Part shown: positions 11,131 to 29,614 of the stretch, piece by piece
How positions within the stretch are numbered: position 1 is the stretch's first letter
How the letters are laid out: the number at the start of each line of letters is the position of its first letter
From: Utricularia gibba
Taxonomy: Eukaryota; Streptophyta; Magnoliopsida; Lamiales; Lentibulariaceae
Length of the DNA: 64,000 nt
Direction of reading: 5' to 3'
Assembly (NCBI GenBank): GCA_002189035.1
Contig: NEEC01000007.1
Coordinates: forward strand, 2,108,001 to 2,172,000
The notes under the pieces: model-generated
What the model was told of the DNA's origin: nothing
What the model saw: only the letters and a program-made list of their open reading frames with translations
The model's database searches: none
Translations under genes and position numbers: made by a program

Positions 11131-13540
11131 AATCCAAGATGTGACTATTTGACCCGAAAATATTTTTAATAATAAAATAAAAATTACCTTTGTAAAAATA
11201 ATAAACTTTTCTATATTTTTATTTTCATAATAAAATTGATTTTAAAACATTTCTTAAAAAATAGAAGATGACCTAAATAAATTCTTATATTATTTTGCTA
11301 TCAATCAATGACTCATCTCAATTTAATACACGACTCCCGTCTTGGTGATATGATGGATGTATTAGAAATCTGATCATTTTTCATCAAATGTAAAAAAAAA
11401 TAATCATGATAAATTAAAATTTTGTACCTTAGTGTATGAAAGAAAATGAGAGAATGACCAATTTCGTAAATAATCACCCATGTGACACAGTCTAGCAATT
11501 TGACCAAGTAGTGTGGTTGCTCTTAGGATTGTTAATTATATGGTTATTTTTATACACGAATGAAGAAATGAACAAAAATTGTGCTTTGAGTGCCTGCAGT
11601 TAACTAACACTCATACTACAAGACACTCCACGTGATTCGAATCTACGGGGAACGTGACTTTTGACCGGCTGATGACCACAGGACCAAAAAGGCTTAAAAG
11701 TGGGCCCTACCATTAACCATTTGGGCCCATTTCTATTTTTTTTTTTTAAAACGGTTGGCCCATTTGAAGTCCGCCTCTCTTCACCCCGCGCTCCCACATG
11801 GAGTTTAGGGTTTAGGGCAACCCCCAAACTATATACACTCAATGGAGGACATTAGGGTTTTTTAGGGTATGTTGGGACATTAGGGTTTTAGGGTTTTTTT
11901 TTAAAAAAAGTATATGTATGCTATGTGATTGGTTCATGTCGAGTCTGGATCCTGGTGTAGACCCAGCCCAAGGAGAAATGTGTGTGATGGGATGAATCGA
12001 GGGCAGCTCTCTCGTACTCACGACTGCTGATAAAAGCAGCAGACTGTGTCAGCACTGCCTTTCTCAACAAATAAAATTGAGTAGCACGTGCGACCGAGCC
12101 TTCCCGGAAGAAGATAACCCATCTGTTCCAAACACAGCGAAGCTTCAATTTTCACCGCGGTTGAGTGTTGTTATGAACTGCAGCGCTGCCTCAGCCTCAG
12201 GTACCTTTCAGCTGGCTGGGGCGGCGCTCCAAGAGCAAAAATGTGTATGTTTAGGCCCATCTGACTTCCACAAGCCAACAAGCATTCCTTGCAAATCCCC
12301 AGAACCGAGTGGAAACCCGCACCCTTTTGCATGACATCCGTGTTCTTCATGTGAAGGATGAAGTCCAGATTTAATGACTTAAAAAAATATTGGAGCATTT
12401 CAAAATTTCTGTGTAGCGTTCAACCTTTTCTGAAAATGCAGAAGGAAACATATATACTTTTTTCAATAATAAAAAAAAGAATAAATCCCTCTTTATTTGT
12501 TTATTTTGTTAACAGTTGTGTGGGGCCATTGAGGGGAGGTTTGAAAAGACAGGTCAGATGTCAAGTCTCAAACTTCAAATCATTAGACTGTCAGTGTGTG
12601 TGTGCTGTCCATCAAATTTGCATCTTTTACCCCTTTTTCTCCCCCACAACCCCAAAAAGACTACTTTTGGTGCTATTAATCACTGTTAAGAGACGCAGGG
12701 ATGATTTCTTTTCTTTCCAGGCTTTAATTCTTATCAAATTGCAAGGAGATAAAACCCTAGTTTCCTTTTTATAACCCTTTCCCAAAGTTTTTAACCCATG
12801 GTAAAAATGCAATAGGACGCGAACAGGGGCGGTGGTCAATGGTCAACGTTCCTCAGGTGCAAATATACCGCAGGGATTGGCTCTATGACTTATGCAGTAA
12901 AAACGTAACTCTGATCGGTTAAAAAATGTTAGTATAAGAGTCCCACCAGAAAACAAGAAGAAGATGATAACGTGTAAGTGCACGTTAATTGTGATGGTAT
13001 TTTCTATTGATTATTAACTGAAAGTGTACGTGGTTAAATAGAATCACCGTTCTAATCATGTATGAGTTAAGAATGTAAAACGGTAAGTATTTATTGTATA
13101 AAACAAATAATAGATAGGATGGGTCATAAAATAATGGGTCTTGGTTATTACCAAACATTTATTCCTCTTGTTAAATGTAATAAAATTTCATCATAAATTA
13201 GGACCCAAAATGCCAGAGGTAGAATAGATTTTTTTTTTTTTGAAAAAAATATTTACAAACAATTTAATTATCAAATATAAACAATTTTTTAATAAAAAAG
13301 GAGTAGAAAACTAAAAACATTTCTTAGTTTTAGAAAAACCATACTTTTAACTTATTAAAATCGTTTTTCTAATAAGTAATTATATTAATATTTCATTAAT
13401 AAGAAAATAAAAAGCTGAGGAGAAAGGGCACGGCACAGCACACCAACAATCTTCTCCTTTATCACTCAAGGGCGCGACAAAAGCAGCACTGTACTTTCTT
13501 CTTCCTGTCCATTTCCTTCTGTTCTCTTCCAACCCAAAGG
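11131..13540. other. FPGS-BOP intergenic region without a recognised gene
   Basis: The 2.4 kb starts AT-rich. It then holds the Site II/telo-box cluster at 11.70-11.90 kb and a moderately GC-rich stretch (11.93-12.35 kb) with no recognised protein or RNA. AT-rich sequence then leads into the BOP promoter. The open frame at 12077-12334 has no family features. Confidence 0.45.
11700..11900. promoter_or_regulatory. Site II (TGGGCC/GGCCCA) plus telo-box cluster
   Basis: Three GGCCCA/TGGGCCC motifs occur at about 11702, 11724 and 11757. TTTAGGG/TTAGGG units follow at about 11803-11816 and again at 11849-11856, 11867-11874, 11881-11898. In plants this pairing marks promoters of ribosomal-protein, translation and snoRNA genes. 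No such gene was recognised on either side, so the promoter may serve an unrecognised transcript or be a relic. Confidence 0.5.
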
Positions 13541-15010
13541 ATGAGCGCCGAAGACTCACTCAGATCTCTTTCCCTCGATTACCTCAATCTCCTAATCAAC
13601 GGCCACGCCTTCAGCGACGTTACTTTCACAGTTGAGGGCCGCCTCCTCCACGCCCACCGTTGCATCCTGGCGGCGCGTAGCCCCTTCTTCCGAAAGTTCT
13701 TCGCTGGAGAGGAAAAGCGAACCCCCGTCGTGGTGCCTGTGAATTCCGTCGGATACGAAGTGTTTTTGCTGATGCTTCAGTTCTTGTACAGTGGGCAGGT
13801 GTCGATCGTGCCCCAGAAACATGAACCTAGACCCGATTGCAACCAACGGGGCTGCTGGCACACGCATTGCTCCTCTGCCGTTGATCTCGCCCTCGAAACC
13901 CTCGCCGCCGCCAGGTCCTTTGGAGTCGAGCAGCTCGCTTTGCTCACTCAGGTTGTTCCGGGTTTGGGGATTCTTTCCTGATTCATGAGAATAATATGTG
14001 ATTATAATTTCTAGTGGTGAAGATTTCTCCTTTCTTGCAAAAACATGACGTTTTTCGAGTTTGGGATTCGCCCTCTCTACTGTAAGAACATTCCCTTTTT
14101 GGAACCTTGACTGCTCTATTTCATGACTCAGTCCCATCCCATCAATTGTTTCCTTTTTTGGCTCCCTGTGTGGATCTTATTTATATGAAATTGTGCTGCA
14201 GAAACAACTGATGATCATAGTGGAAAAGGCTTCGATCGAGGATGTGATGAAGGTTCTGACTGCATCAAGGAAGTACGAGTTGCACCAACTATGGACCACC
14301 TGCTCCCAATTGGTTGCCAAATCCGGCCTGCCGCCGGAGATTCTTGCTAAGCATCTCCCCATCGAGACGGTGGCGAAAATCGAAGAGCTCCGCCTCAAAT
14401 TCCCGCATTCCGGCCGACCCCTTCTCTCTTCACACCACACCGGAATCGATATAGAGGACCCAAAACTCCGACGGATGCGGCGAGCACTCGATTCCTCCGA
14501 TATTGAGCTCATCAAGCTGATGGTGATGGGCGAAGGGCTGAATCTTGATGCAGCATTGGGGTTACACTACGCGGTTGAGAACTGTACTAGAGAAGTAGTG
14601 AAAGCGTTGCTAGAACTTGGTGCTGCGGATGTCAACTACCGCGCAGCCCCAAGCGGGAAAACCCCGCTTCATCTAGCGGCGGCGATGGTGTCCCGGAGAT
14701 GGTGGCGGTGCTGCTCGACCACCATGCTGATCCCAACAGTCGAACCGTCGACGGGATCACGCCCTTGGATATTCTTAGAACCCTAACTTCCGACTTTCTA
14801 TTTAAAGGTGCAGTTCCGGGGCTGTCACACATTGAGCCCAACAAACTCAGGCTTTGCCTTGAGCTGGTACAGTCGGCGGCGGAGGTGATTTCGAGGGAGG
14901 AAGAGAATGCCGCCGCCGTTTACCCTCTGACGAGAGATGATCAAAGTGGCAGCCGCGCTCCGCAAAGGGTACATGGCTCTTGTTCTTCTATCTACCACCA
15001 CCGGTATTAG
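13541..15010 (+). CDS. BOP: BLADE-ON-PETIOLE (NPR1-like BTB-ankyrin) with apparent frameshift
   Basis: Exon 1 is 13541-13951 and exon 2 runs from 14202 to about 15010. BOP proteins are nuclear/cytoplasmic BTB-ankyrin co-regulators that work with TGA bZIP factors and in CUL3 ligases to set organ boundaries, leaf proximal patterning and abscission. The BTB/POZ domain covers residues 1-90. The NPR1-type zinc finger is C100, C105, H107, H109, C110. The helical linker contains KASIEDVMKVL and GLPPEILAKHLP, and ankyrin repeats start at MRRALDSSDIELIKLMVMGEGLNLD. After LHLAA the frame breaks at 14691-14696, where one C of a short C run appears missing. The family sequence resumes in the next frame (MVAVLLDHHADPNSRTVDGI...). 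With the base restored in count only, the protein would be about 406 aa; the C-terminal tail is shorter than in the 470-490 aa relatives. It may be a genuine mutation or an assembly error. Confidence 0.88.
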
Positions 15011-16679
15011 CCCACGTGCAACTCTTCCTGGTTATAACTTCCCAGCTTCTATTTTTATCATATTGGGAAAAGATTTTTCATGAGCTCCTCCCATTTTGAA
15101 AAAAATCTTTATCAAAATAACCGTAATTAGTGGAAAAAGAGTGTATTATAAAATAAGTTTCTAGAAAATGATAATAAAAATATAATTTATAAATAAGTAA
15201 TATTTAATTCTAATTTTTAATAATTTTGTTTAATAAACATAGAAACATTTTCTGTTCTACAAAACCATTAATTTATATATTTAATAATAATAAAAAAATA
15301 GATGTTGTATAGAATACGACCTAAACAATCATAGATTTTAATTTGCCCATAAACCTAATTCTCTATGTTCAACACTTTATAAACCCTACTTACAAGAACA
15401 ATGATTGGATTTATAATAACAAGACACACTCAAATAATTGACATGCTGTAAACCCTACTTCCACATGCCCTAAACCCGGTTCCGGTTTTACCCGGTCGAG
15501 TCAAGAATAGTGGTTCTATTATCAATTCCAATGTTTTAAAACCATGAGTTCAATTCATTATAAATAAGATCGAATCCCAAATTCATTACTAAATAAGTGA
15601 ATTCCCGGTTTGGATGGTTCAATTGTAGTACAAAATTTAGATGATCGAATCGTGATTGAATTACAATTTTTTTGCTCGTATTTTTAAAATGATTTGAGTT
15701 TAATTATGCGGTTACGATCCTAAATGGTTTTTAAAACATGACACATGGTTATAATTGTGTGTGATGCACATTCAATTATGGTAACTAATTGAGATGTTAT
15801 TGGGATGGGGCTTAGAAGGGTAGACAGTACACTTGGTGCTGCTCAACAAAACAAAGCTACAATTTTGTAATAATTTATTTATTTTTTTTAGAAAATTATT
15901 ATTATTATTATGTATATGTAAAGTTGGCCCATGGGCCACGGAGGTCTAGAGTCTCGAGTTATCGAGAGGCCCACAATGAGCATGGTGGGCCTAATGTGTC
16001 GCTCCATCGGGCCCATTAAATGTACTTCCCATTGCCATTTTGTTGAATGATTTTTAATTTCATTAATTCCCCTTTTTATTAGTGAAAAGAATTTTTGCTA
16101 ATTTTAAAGGTGAGGGCGGATGCCCTACTGGGTATGGAGAATATATAATAAGATTTAAAAAAATAAGATGATTACATTAATTGTATAATAAATAATTAAA
16201 GACAACTTAATCTGAATTTTAAAATATATATTTAGGTTTATTTGAGAAAAATACGTGCGATTTTAATTACATTAACCATGTGGAATTTTACTGTTGAGTG
16301 AATGATGTGGGAGAAAGGGTAAATTATATTTATAAATAATTGTAAAAAAAAAAGGGAATAAACTAAATTAGGAAATTCACCTGCGCTTCTGTGACGGAGG
16401 ATGAGTTGGGAGACGGCGCACGGTAGCAAAGGGGCTTGCAAGTGGACGTTAGCAAAGACTAATGCCCAACTTCATGATCTATGTCGCCAGGCCTTCTCTT
16501 CTTCTCTTCATCATTCCTCGTCTTCGCGCCCCTTACCGTCTTTCTCTAGGGTTAGGGCTGGCATAATCTGTTTTCTATACCAAAGCCCACAACGTCGACA
16601 GTTCTCCTTCAAGTGTTTTCTCCCCCAATGCTCTCTGTAAAGATATGCTCTTATCGTTCCGCTGTCGACTCTAGAGCTC
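15011..16679. other. BOP-INO80 intergenic region and INO80 promoter/leader
   Basis: The region is AT-rich to about 15900 and holds no recognised gene. At 15923-16017 GGCCCA motifs cluster, including the palindrome GGCCCATGGGCC near 15925, which probably marks the INO80 promoter. A 79-codon frame (16401-16640) begins with an ATG upstream of the INO80 start and would be an upstream ORF if transcription begins before it. Confidence 0.45.
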
Positions 16680-24048
<7,369 letters not shown>

Positions 24049-24937
24049 CTGCACAGAATGAAGAAGCATCTGTGCAGCAGTTCTGGGGGGAAGCAACAGG
24101 GAATTGTATAGTTTTATAGAGATTGTCATGATGTTAGAGCTCTTCTGCCCCTGTAAGCCTGGTGTAACAGAAACTTAACTCATGACTCATTCCCTGATTT
24201 AATTAATTATTATTTTAATTTCAAAACAATTTTTTTTATAATTGGAAATATATAAATATATATTTTTTAATTTCCGGACAAATATTTGGACCCTTTTTGC
24301 TACTTAAAAGCTGTAGACTGTTGTTTGAATGTTCATGTAACACAGTATCAATATTAAGGTAATTAGGACTAATATTTCAATTATCAAAATTCGAGATCTT
24401 ATGATATGTAACTGATTCAGCTTTGGGGTATACATTTTGAAATTTTTTTCTCGATATTACAAATTTATATTTGGAAAATAATTATCTTTATAACGAAATC
24501 AAGTTTCAAAAAATTTGTCATCCACCTATCATTCGGAGTATTTTTAATTTTGAATTGAACATTTTTTACAATAAATTGAATCGGGTTAAACTTATTATGA
24601 TTATATTTTAAAATTTCAAGTAGCCCGCATGTATTCGCAAAAGTAGCACTAAGAATCTGATGTCAGTGGCACCCCTATGAATTATATTTACGAGTGTGGC
24701 TGTACTCTGCGGTTGAATTCTTACATGAAACAGGACAACGCCCAATTCTCAACTTTTTCCGCATGAATCTGGTTTGCCATAAACGAGTCTGTGAATCTGA
24801 TCTTAGTGGCATTCCTATGAATTCTGTTTACGAGTATGGCTGTAGTCAGTAGTTGAATTCTTACATGATATAACGGAAAACGCCCAATTCCCATCTCAAT
24901 CAGAGGCTGCTGAGATCGCAGCACCCCCACAATTTTG
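24049..24937. other. INO80-transporter intergenic region
   Basis: The INO80 3' UTR and AT-rich spacer are followed, from about 24650, by two diverged direct repeats that form the proximal promoter of the transporter gene. No other gene is seen. Confidence 0.5.
24651..24892. repeat. Two tandem ~100-base promoter repeats
   Basis: 24651-24750 and 24791-24892 share the order GAATCTGAT, AGTGGCA, CCTATGAATT, TTTACGAGT, ATGGCTGTA, GTTGAATTCTTACATGA and CGCCCAATTC at an offset of 140-142 bases. The second copy ends about 46 bases before the transporter ATG. Confidence 0.8.
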
Positions 24938-26739
24938 ATGTCATCGATGAAAATTTCAGATCCCATCTCCATGTTCGATGAACAAACGTTTATGGCCTCG
25001 GCATTGGCTTGGTTCGCGTCTAGAAAAAAAGGGGTGTTCATTGCTTTTCTCATTGCACTCTGGTACTCAACCAACATTGGTGTTCTCCTTCTCAATAAAT
25101 TTCTCCTCTCCAACTATGGATTTGCTTACCCAATCTTCCTCACAATGTGTCATATGTCGGCTTGTGCTGTTCTCAGCTACATTTCTATCGGTTTCTTGAA
25201 ATTAGTTCCTACCCAGGTGATCAAATCGAGGTCTCAATTTTTTAGAATTGCTACTTTGAGCATTGTGTTTTGTGGGTCTGTCGTGGGTGGCAACATCTCG
25301 CTGAAATATTTGCCGGTTTCGTTCAATCAAGCTGTGGGTGCTACGACTCCTTTTTTCACTGCACTGTTTGCCTATGTGATGACAATGAAGACTGAGGCTT
25401 GGCTTACTTATGCTTGTCTTGTGCCAGTCGTCGGTGGAGTTATAATCGCCAGTGGGGTACGAATATTTTTGTTTCTGAATCTCTCATTTCGTGATTAGAG
25501 ATGGAGATGTTCGAAGATTCTGTTTTTTTATTTTTTCCAAGAAAAAGTCGAACTTTTTAGGATTCGTGATCCTGAAAGGGAAGTCCATGTCTCTCATTTA
25601 AGCTTTTTCTCTTCTGTATATTTTGGAACACCATAAATGTGTTTTCCTTGTGAGAAAAGAACCTCCATTTGGATATAGACCTCAAAGTATTGTCCCACAT
25701 TTCTACTTTGAGCTGAAATAAGCCGGCAACAGAACAAGCACCTTGCATCCGGTTCTATCAGGAGCTCGCTTGTTTGTTCTAGGAAATATATGAATTTGAT
25801 GTGAAAAAGAGATGCGTTTTTTTATTCCCAAGACTGAATATATCAAGTAGTTCTTTTTCATGTGACGTTTTTTAATATTGGTATCAGGGGGAGCCAAGTT
25901 TCCATTTCTATGGGTTCCTTATGTGTGTAAGTGCAACCGCTGCCAGAGCTTTTAAGTCTGTCTTACAGGGAGTTCTCCTCTCCAGTGAAGGGTAATCGCT
26001 TAATTCAGACCCTTCGTGCTTCCCTATCTAAGTTGCTTGTCCATGATAAGGCTTCAACTGGACCTAGTAATCCTGATTAATTGTCTATAAATTTATTGCT
26101 GTTACTCTTCTAGATCTCTTAGTGGTATTTTTTTTCCTGTGCATGATGACTCTTTTGAACCTGTAGGGAGAAGTTGGATTCAATGAACCTGATGCTTTAC
26201 ATGGCCCCAATCGCTGTTCTGGTTCTGCTGCCAACAGCCCTTACAATGGAAGCTGATGCTTTCAGTTACATAGTTTCTATAGGATCCGAAAACAGGATGA
26301 TATGGTTGCTTCTTCTGGTGAATTCCACGATGGCCTATGGAGCAAATTTATGCAACTTTCTGGTGACCAAACACACAAGTGCTCTAACACTTCAGGTAGT
26401 CTTTTTTCTGCCCGCAGTGCTTCCAAAATTTGTTTGTTATTATTGAAACTCATGTTAAAACGAAGCTCAATGTCTTGTGGGGTTTGGATTCAGCTATGGA
26501 CTACTTGTTCTTTGAGGAAGACTGATTAGAGAACCATTCTTCTGATACTGTTTGCTACTCATTTTGTTAACTCCTGCTGAACAAATGTGCAGGTTTTAGG
26601 GAATGCAAAAGGTGCAGTGGCAGTGGTGATCTCGATTCTCATCTTCCGTAACCCTGTGACGTTCATCGGCATCGCCGGTTACACGATGACGGTCATCGGA
26701 GTTGCTGCATATGGAGAATCAAAGAGGAGATACAAATGA
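24938..26739 (+). CDS. Golgi-type nucleotide-sugar transporter (NST/TPT family, DMT superfamily)
   Basis: Four exons join in frame: 24938-25456, 25888-25991, 26167-26395, 26593-26739 (332 aa). The protein is almost wholly hydrophobic, with about ten membrane segments. It carries clade-defining stretches: [86 protein letters not shown] and the C-terminal [22 protein letters not shown]. These place it with plant proteins once called probable sugar-phosphate/phosphate translocators; I believe some members have been reported as Golgi UDP-arabinofuranose transporters. The substrate here is inferred only. Translation may start at 24938 or at an in-frame ATG at 24947, 24968 or 24992; the first is used here. 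Confidence 0.9.
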
Positions 26740-26774
26740 CAGCTGAGAGCTTCACATATCCAAACAAAGTATAT

Positions 26775-26906
26775 GCATAGAGTGCAGATTTATATGGTAG
26801 ATGATGGTTCCCTTTCTGATAACATTGTTCTTCATACCGTGTTGAATCGTAGATCCGATTTCGGATGGAAAAAAATGATACGCATAGAGTGCAGATTTAT
26901 ATGGTA
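26775..26906. repeat. Exact 25-base direct repeat in the transporter 3' flank
   Basis: The same 25 bases, starting GCATAGAGTGCAG, occur at 26775-26799 and 26882-26906 (offset 107), in or just after the 3' UTR of the transporter gene. Confidence 0.85.
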
Positions 26907-26991
26907 TGTGAATGGCATCAATTCCATTGCATAACGAAATTCTAGAACCTCAAAATGCTATGCACAGATCCAACTACAGGAGACTGTGTTC

Positions 26992-28362
26992 CTACCTGGT
27001 GATATGGGCAACGAATGAATCCATTTCAACACGAGAAGCGCCACCAGCCTGAGTTGCTTGCTGAACGGTAAATGCCATCTTCTCTGCCGTCTTCCTCAGC
27101 TCCATTCCTTCTTCCATTTCCAGCAATCTTTTTACTGTGTTTTCAATGATGTCGGCCTTCACTATCTCATGTCTTCTTCTCCAATCCCTCACAAGAATAC
27201 CCATTTTCAGTACTTTTGTGATGAAAGTAGCGTTCATTGGTTGGTCTGAGTGCATCGGCCAGGCAGCTATCGGGACTCCCATTGTGATGCTTTCCATACA
27301 CGAATTCCATCCACAATGACTCATGAAACCACCTGTCGAGGGATGCTTTAAAATCTCCAGCTGTGGTATCCAATCTCGAACAACCAGTCCCACTCCTTCG
27401 ACTCGTTGTTCGAACAACTCCGGTAATGTTGGCAGTTGCTTCTGTTGATCATCAAAGATATCTGGTTTATCAGCGTCTCTGAGAACCCAGAGGAACTTCA
27501 CCTTGCTCTGTTCCAGTCCATATGCTAACTCCTTGATCTGTTCATCTGATAGCGAGGTAGTTGTTCCAAATGAAACGTAGATGACAGAGTTTGGCTCCTG
27601 CTTATCCAGCCACTCAAGGCACTCGTGCCGAACTGATTCCATCTCGAGTCCGATCATCGGAAATACAGGTCCGACAGCCCAACTCCTTCTCCCCCCGGCT
27701 ATCTCCTCACTTTCTAGTAGCTTCAAGTAAGGCCCTTCTATCGATCTGCAAGCATTATGGATATCCCCTGCTTGTGTGCCCGAAAACTTCTGATGAACAC
27801 CAAGGAACTGTATTACCTCGTCGGATAAACATCCTTCAAGGGCCGGTAAATCAGGATAAATCAATGGGAGTGGTTTCCCAAGCTTGGCCAGAAGGAAGGG
27901 CACTCTGAAGAAAACAGACACACAGTTGAAGACATAGGCTTCTGCATTGTCTACAAAGGCAACATCTTGGACCACAGCAGCCATCATGGAATCATGTACA
28001 ACAACAACTCTAGTGTAAGTTTTCGACATTTCGAGGAGGTAAACTGCAAAGGGCTGCCTCAAACTCAAGGATGCATACCAGCAAGGGAGAAACTGGGAAG
28101 CGAAGGTGTTGCCGGAAGCAGCATCTGGGGCAGGGGATTCGAACTCCGGCAGTGGCATATCATGGAAATGAACTTGTTTCGACACGATCGCATCGACACG
28201 GGATCTCGCCTGCCGGCTGTGGATGCCGGAGGCGACATAGTGAACCGGCAAGGAGTAGGAAGAAGCTATGAGGCATGAGAATTGGAGCAGCTGGTTGAGG
28301 TGACTTTGTGCCGGGAATGGAACAGTGAGCACCACCACAGGGGACTTGTTCTTAGTGGCCAT
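26992..28362 (-). CDS. UDP-glycosyltransferase, zeatin O-glucosyltransferase-like (UGT93-type)
   Basis: A single-exon gene of 456 aa. Family 1 plant UGTs move sugar from a UDP-sugar to small acceptors in the cytosol. His21 in PFPAQSHLNQLLQ is the expected catalytic base. The C-terminal PSPG box starts at Trp331 (WIPQLEILKHPSTGGFMSHC, then GWNS, Glu, and a final Asp-Gln pair) and is complete. The N-terminal HLNQLLQFSCL, the GDIHNACRSIEGPYL segment and the RDADKPD motif resemble zeatin O-glucosyl/O-xylosyltransferases, which reversibly inactivate cytokinins. The acceptor is not proven by sequence. The ATG at 28362 is preferred over an in-frame ATG at 28473, because a TATAAATA element lies between them. 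It forms a same-strand tandem pair with the next UGT. Confidence 0.88.
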   Translation of the reverse strand: MATKNKSPVVVLTVPFPAQSHLNQLLQFSCLIASSYSLPVHYVASGIHSRQARSRVDAIVSKQVHFHDMPLPEFESPAPDAASGNTFASQFLPCWYASLSLRQPFAVYLLEMSKTYTRVVVVHDSMMAAVVQDVAFVDNAEAYVFNCVSVFFRVPFLLAKLGKPLPLIYPDLPALEGCLSDEVIQFLGVHQKFSGTQAGDIHNACRSIEGPYLKLLESEEIAGGRRSWAVGPVFPMIGLEMESVRHECLEWLDKQEPNSVIYVSFGTTTSLSDEQIKELAYGLEQSKVKFLWVLRDADKPDIFDDQQKQLPTLPELFEQRVEGVGLVVRDWIPQLEILKHPSTGGFMSHCGWNSCMESITMGVPIAAWPMHSDQPMNATFITKVLKMGILVRDWRRRHEIVKADIIENTVKRLLEMEEGMELRKTAEKMAFTVQQATQAGGASRVEMDSFVAHITR

Positions 28363-29614
28363 TGTGATCACAAGTTGAATTGGTCCAAAGGAGGAATATT
28401 TATAAACTCGAGGGCCACTCTGCAATTTACGGAAACTGCGGTGTCCGGGAGGATATGTACTTGGAAGAGACACGTTGGGTGGGGAATGGGTGGGTGGCCA
28501 GTGTGTGGATATTCCAAAGTTTTATGCTGTGGCCAACGTGGGACACGGCGACACCGCAATGCGACTCGCGTAAAGCGACGTACTTAGGATCAAGGGGTAA
28601 ATTAGTAAATCAATTAAGTATTTAATTTTTTGATCATGGATTGATTTTAAATATTTGCAATTATTATTATTATTATTCTATAATTTTATTGCGAAACTCA
28701 TCACGCACACACATGACATATATTAATTGTAAAATATTTTTTGTAAAATTATTATTCAATTAAACTCAATTACAACATGTTACATAGCGAATACCTTTTA
28801 TATTTCATATATAGGTAAATATTAATGAATTAAAATCATTATTTGATTTAGTTATTAATTTGAATTGAATTCAATAATTATATTTTAAAAATAAAATTAT
28901 TATTATTTAAATGAATTGAATGTATTTTTCGGTTTGACTGTGTTTAAAGTAAACTAACATTTAATTGAAATCCAAAAAAACAAAAATATCTTCCTTGTCT
29001 ATTTATATCTCTTTCGAAGAAGAAAATCACGCCACGGCCTCCCAACCTTTCCCTTTCTGACAATAATTTCCTTTTTTTCTTTTTTTCATTTAAAAATATT
29101 GAAACCGAAAAAGGACGTGAATTAGCTAGAAATCAAGAAAGCAAATGATATTTTTGGTGATGATATTTCACGTATAAATTAATAATATAATTAGGGGCCA
29201 TGTGGAGTGCGTTTATTGGCGAGTTTGAACAGAAAGATTCCGTGAATCTTTCCGACAGATACGAAGGAAAAGAAATCGTTTCTCGTAGTATAAAAGAGGA
29301 AGGCAGCTTCTATTTCTGCGTACGTGTTATGCATCCCTATGCCCATACTCTGACCTTTTACAGCTGGAGTGATGGCTCCGGATTCTGATACGTGGAGACT
29401 TCGCGGACGGACACGGGGGCACGGCAGCTTTGACGTACTAGTCATGGTCCACGGAAAGATGACCCCATAAGATATTTTCGATTCAACGTACGTAGAAGCA
29501 TATGGTAAGCAAATATCCATGTTATTACAGCATCAGTGAAGGCAAGAGGAGTTGTAAAGGAGGCTTTGTTGTGAATCTGCAGTTCCCAGTGTAATCATGG
29601 GGTGAGTGCTGGAT
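28363..29614. other. Spacer between the two UGT genes
   Basis: It includes the promoter of the downstream UGT (TATA at 28395-28406, minus strand) and 600 bases of AT-rich sequence. A mixed-composition stretch at 29190-29520 has open frames on both strands (62 and 109 codons) that I do not recognise. Confidence 0.5.
28395..28406 (-). promoter_or_regulatory. TATA element of the first UGT
   Basis: On the minus strand the sequence TTTATAAATATT lies 33 bases upstream of the ATG at 28362. If it is the functional TATA box, the leader is only a few bases long. Confidence 0.5.

Noticed and set aside
11803-11898. True interstitial telomere array
   Set aside because: Only a few imperfect TTTAGGG units spread over 95 bases; fits telo-box promoter motifs better than a telomeric array.
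13592-14137. 181-codon minus frame across BOP exon 1
   Set aside because: Antisense shadow of a strongly supported coding exon.
29191-29520. 109-codon minus frame and 62-codon plus frame overlapping each other
   Set aside because: No recognisable domain, both strands open at once, and neither has splice partners.
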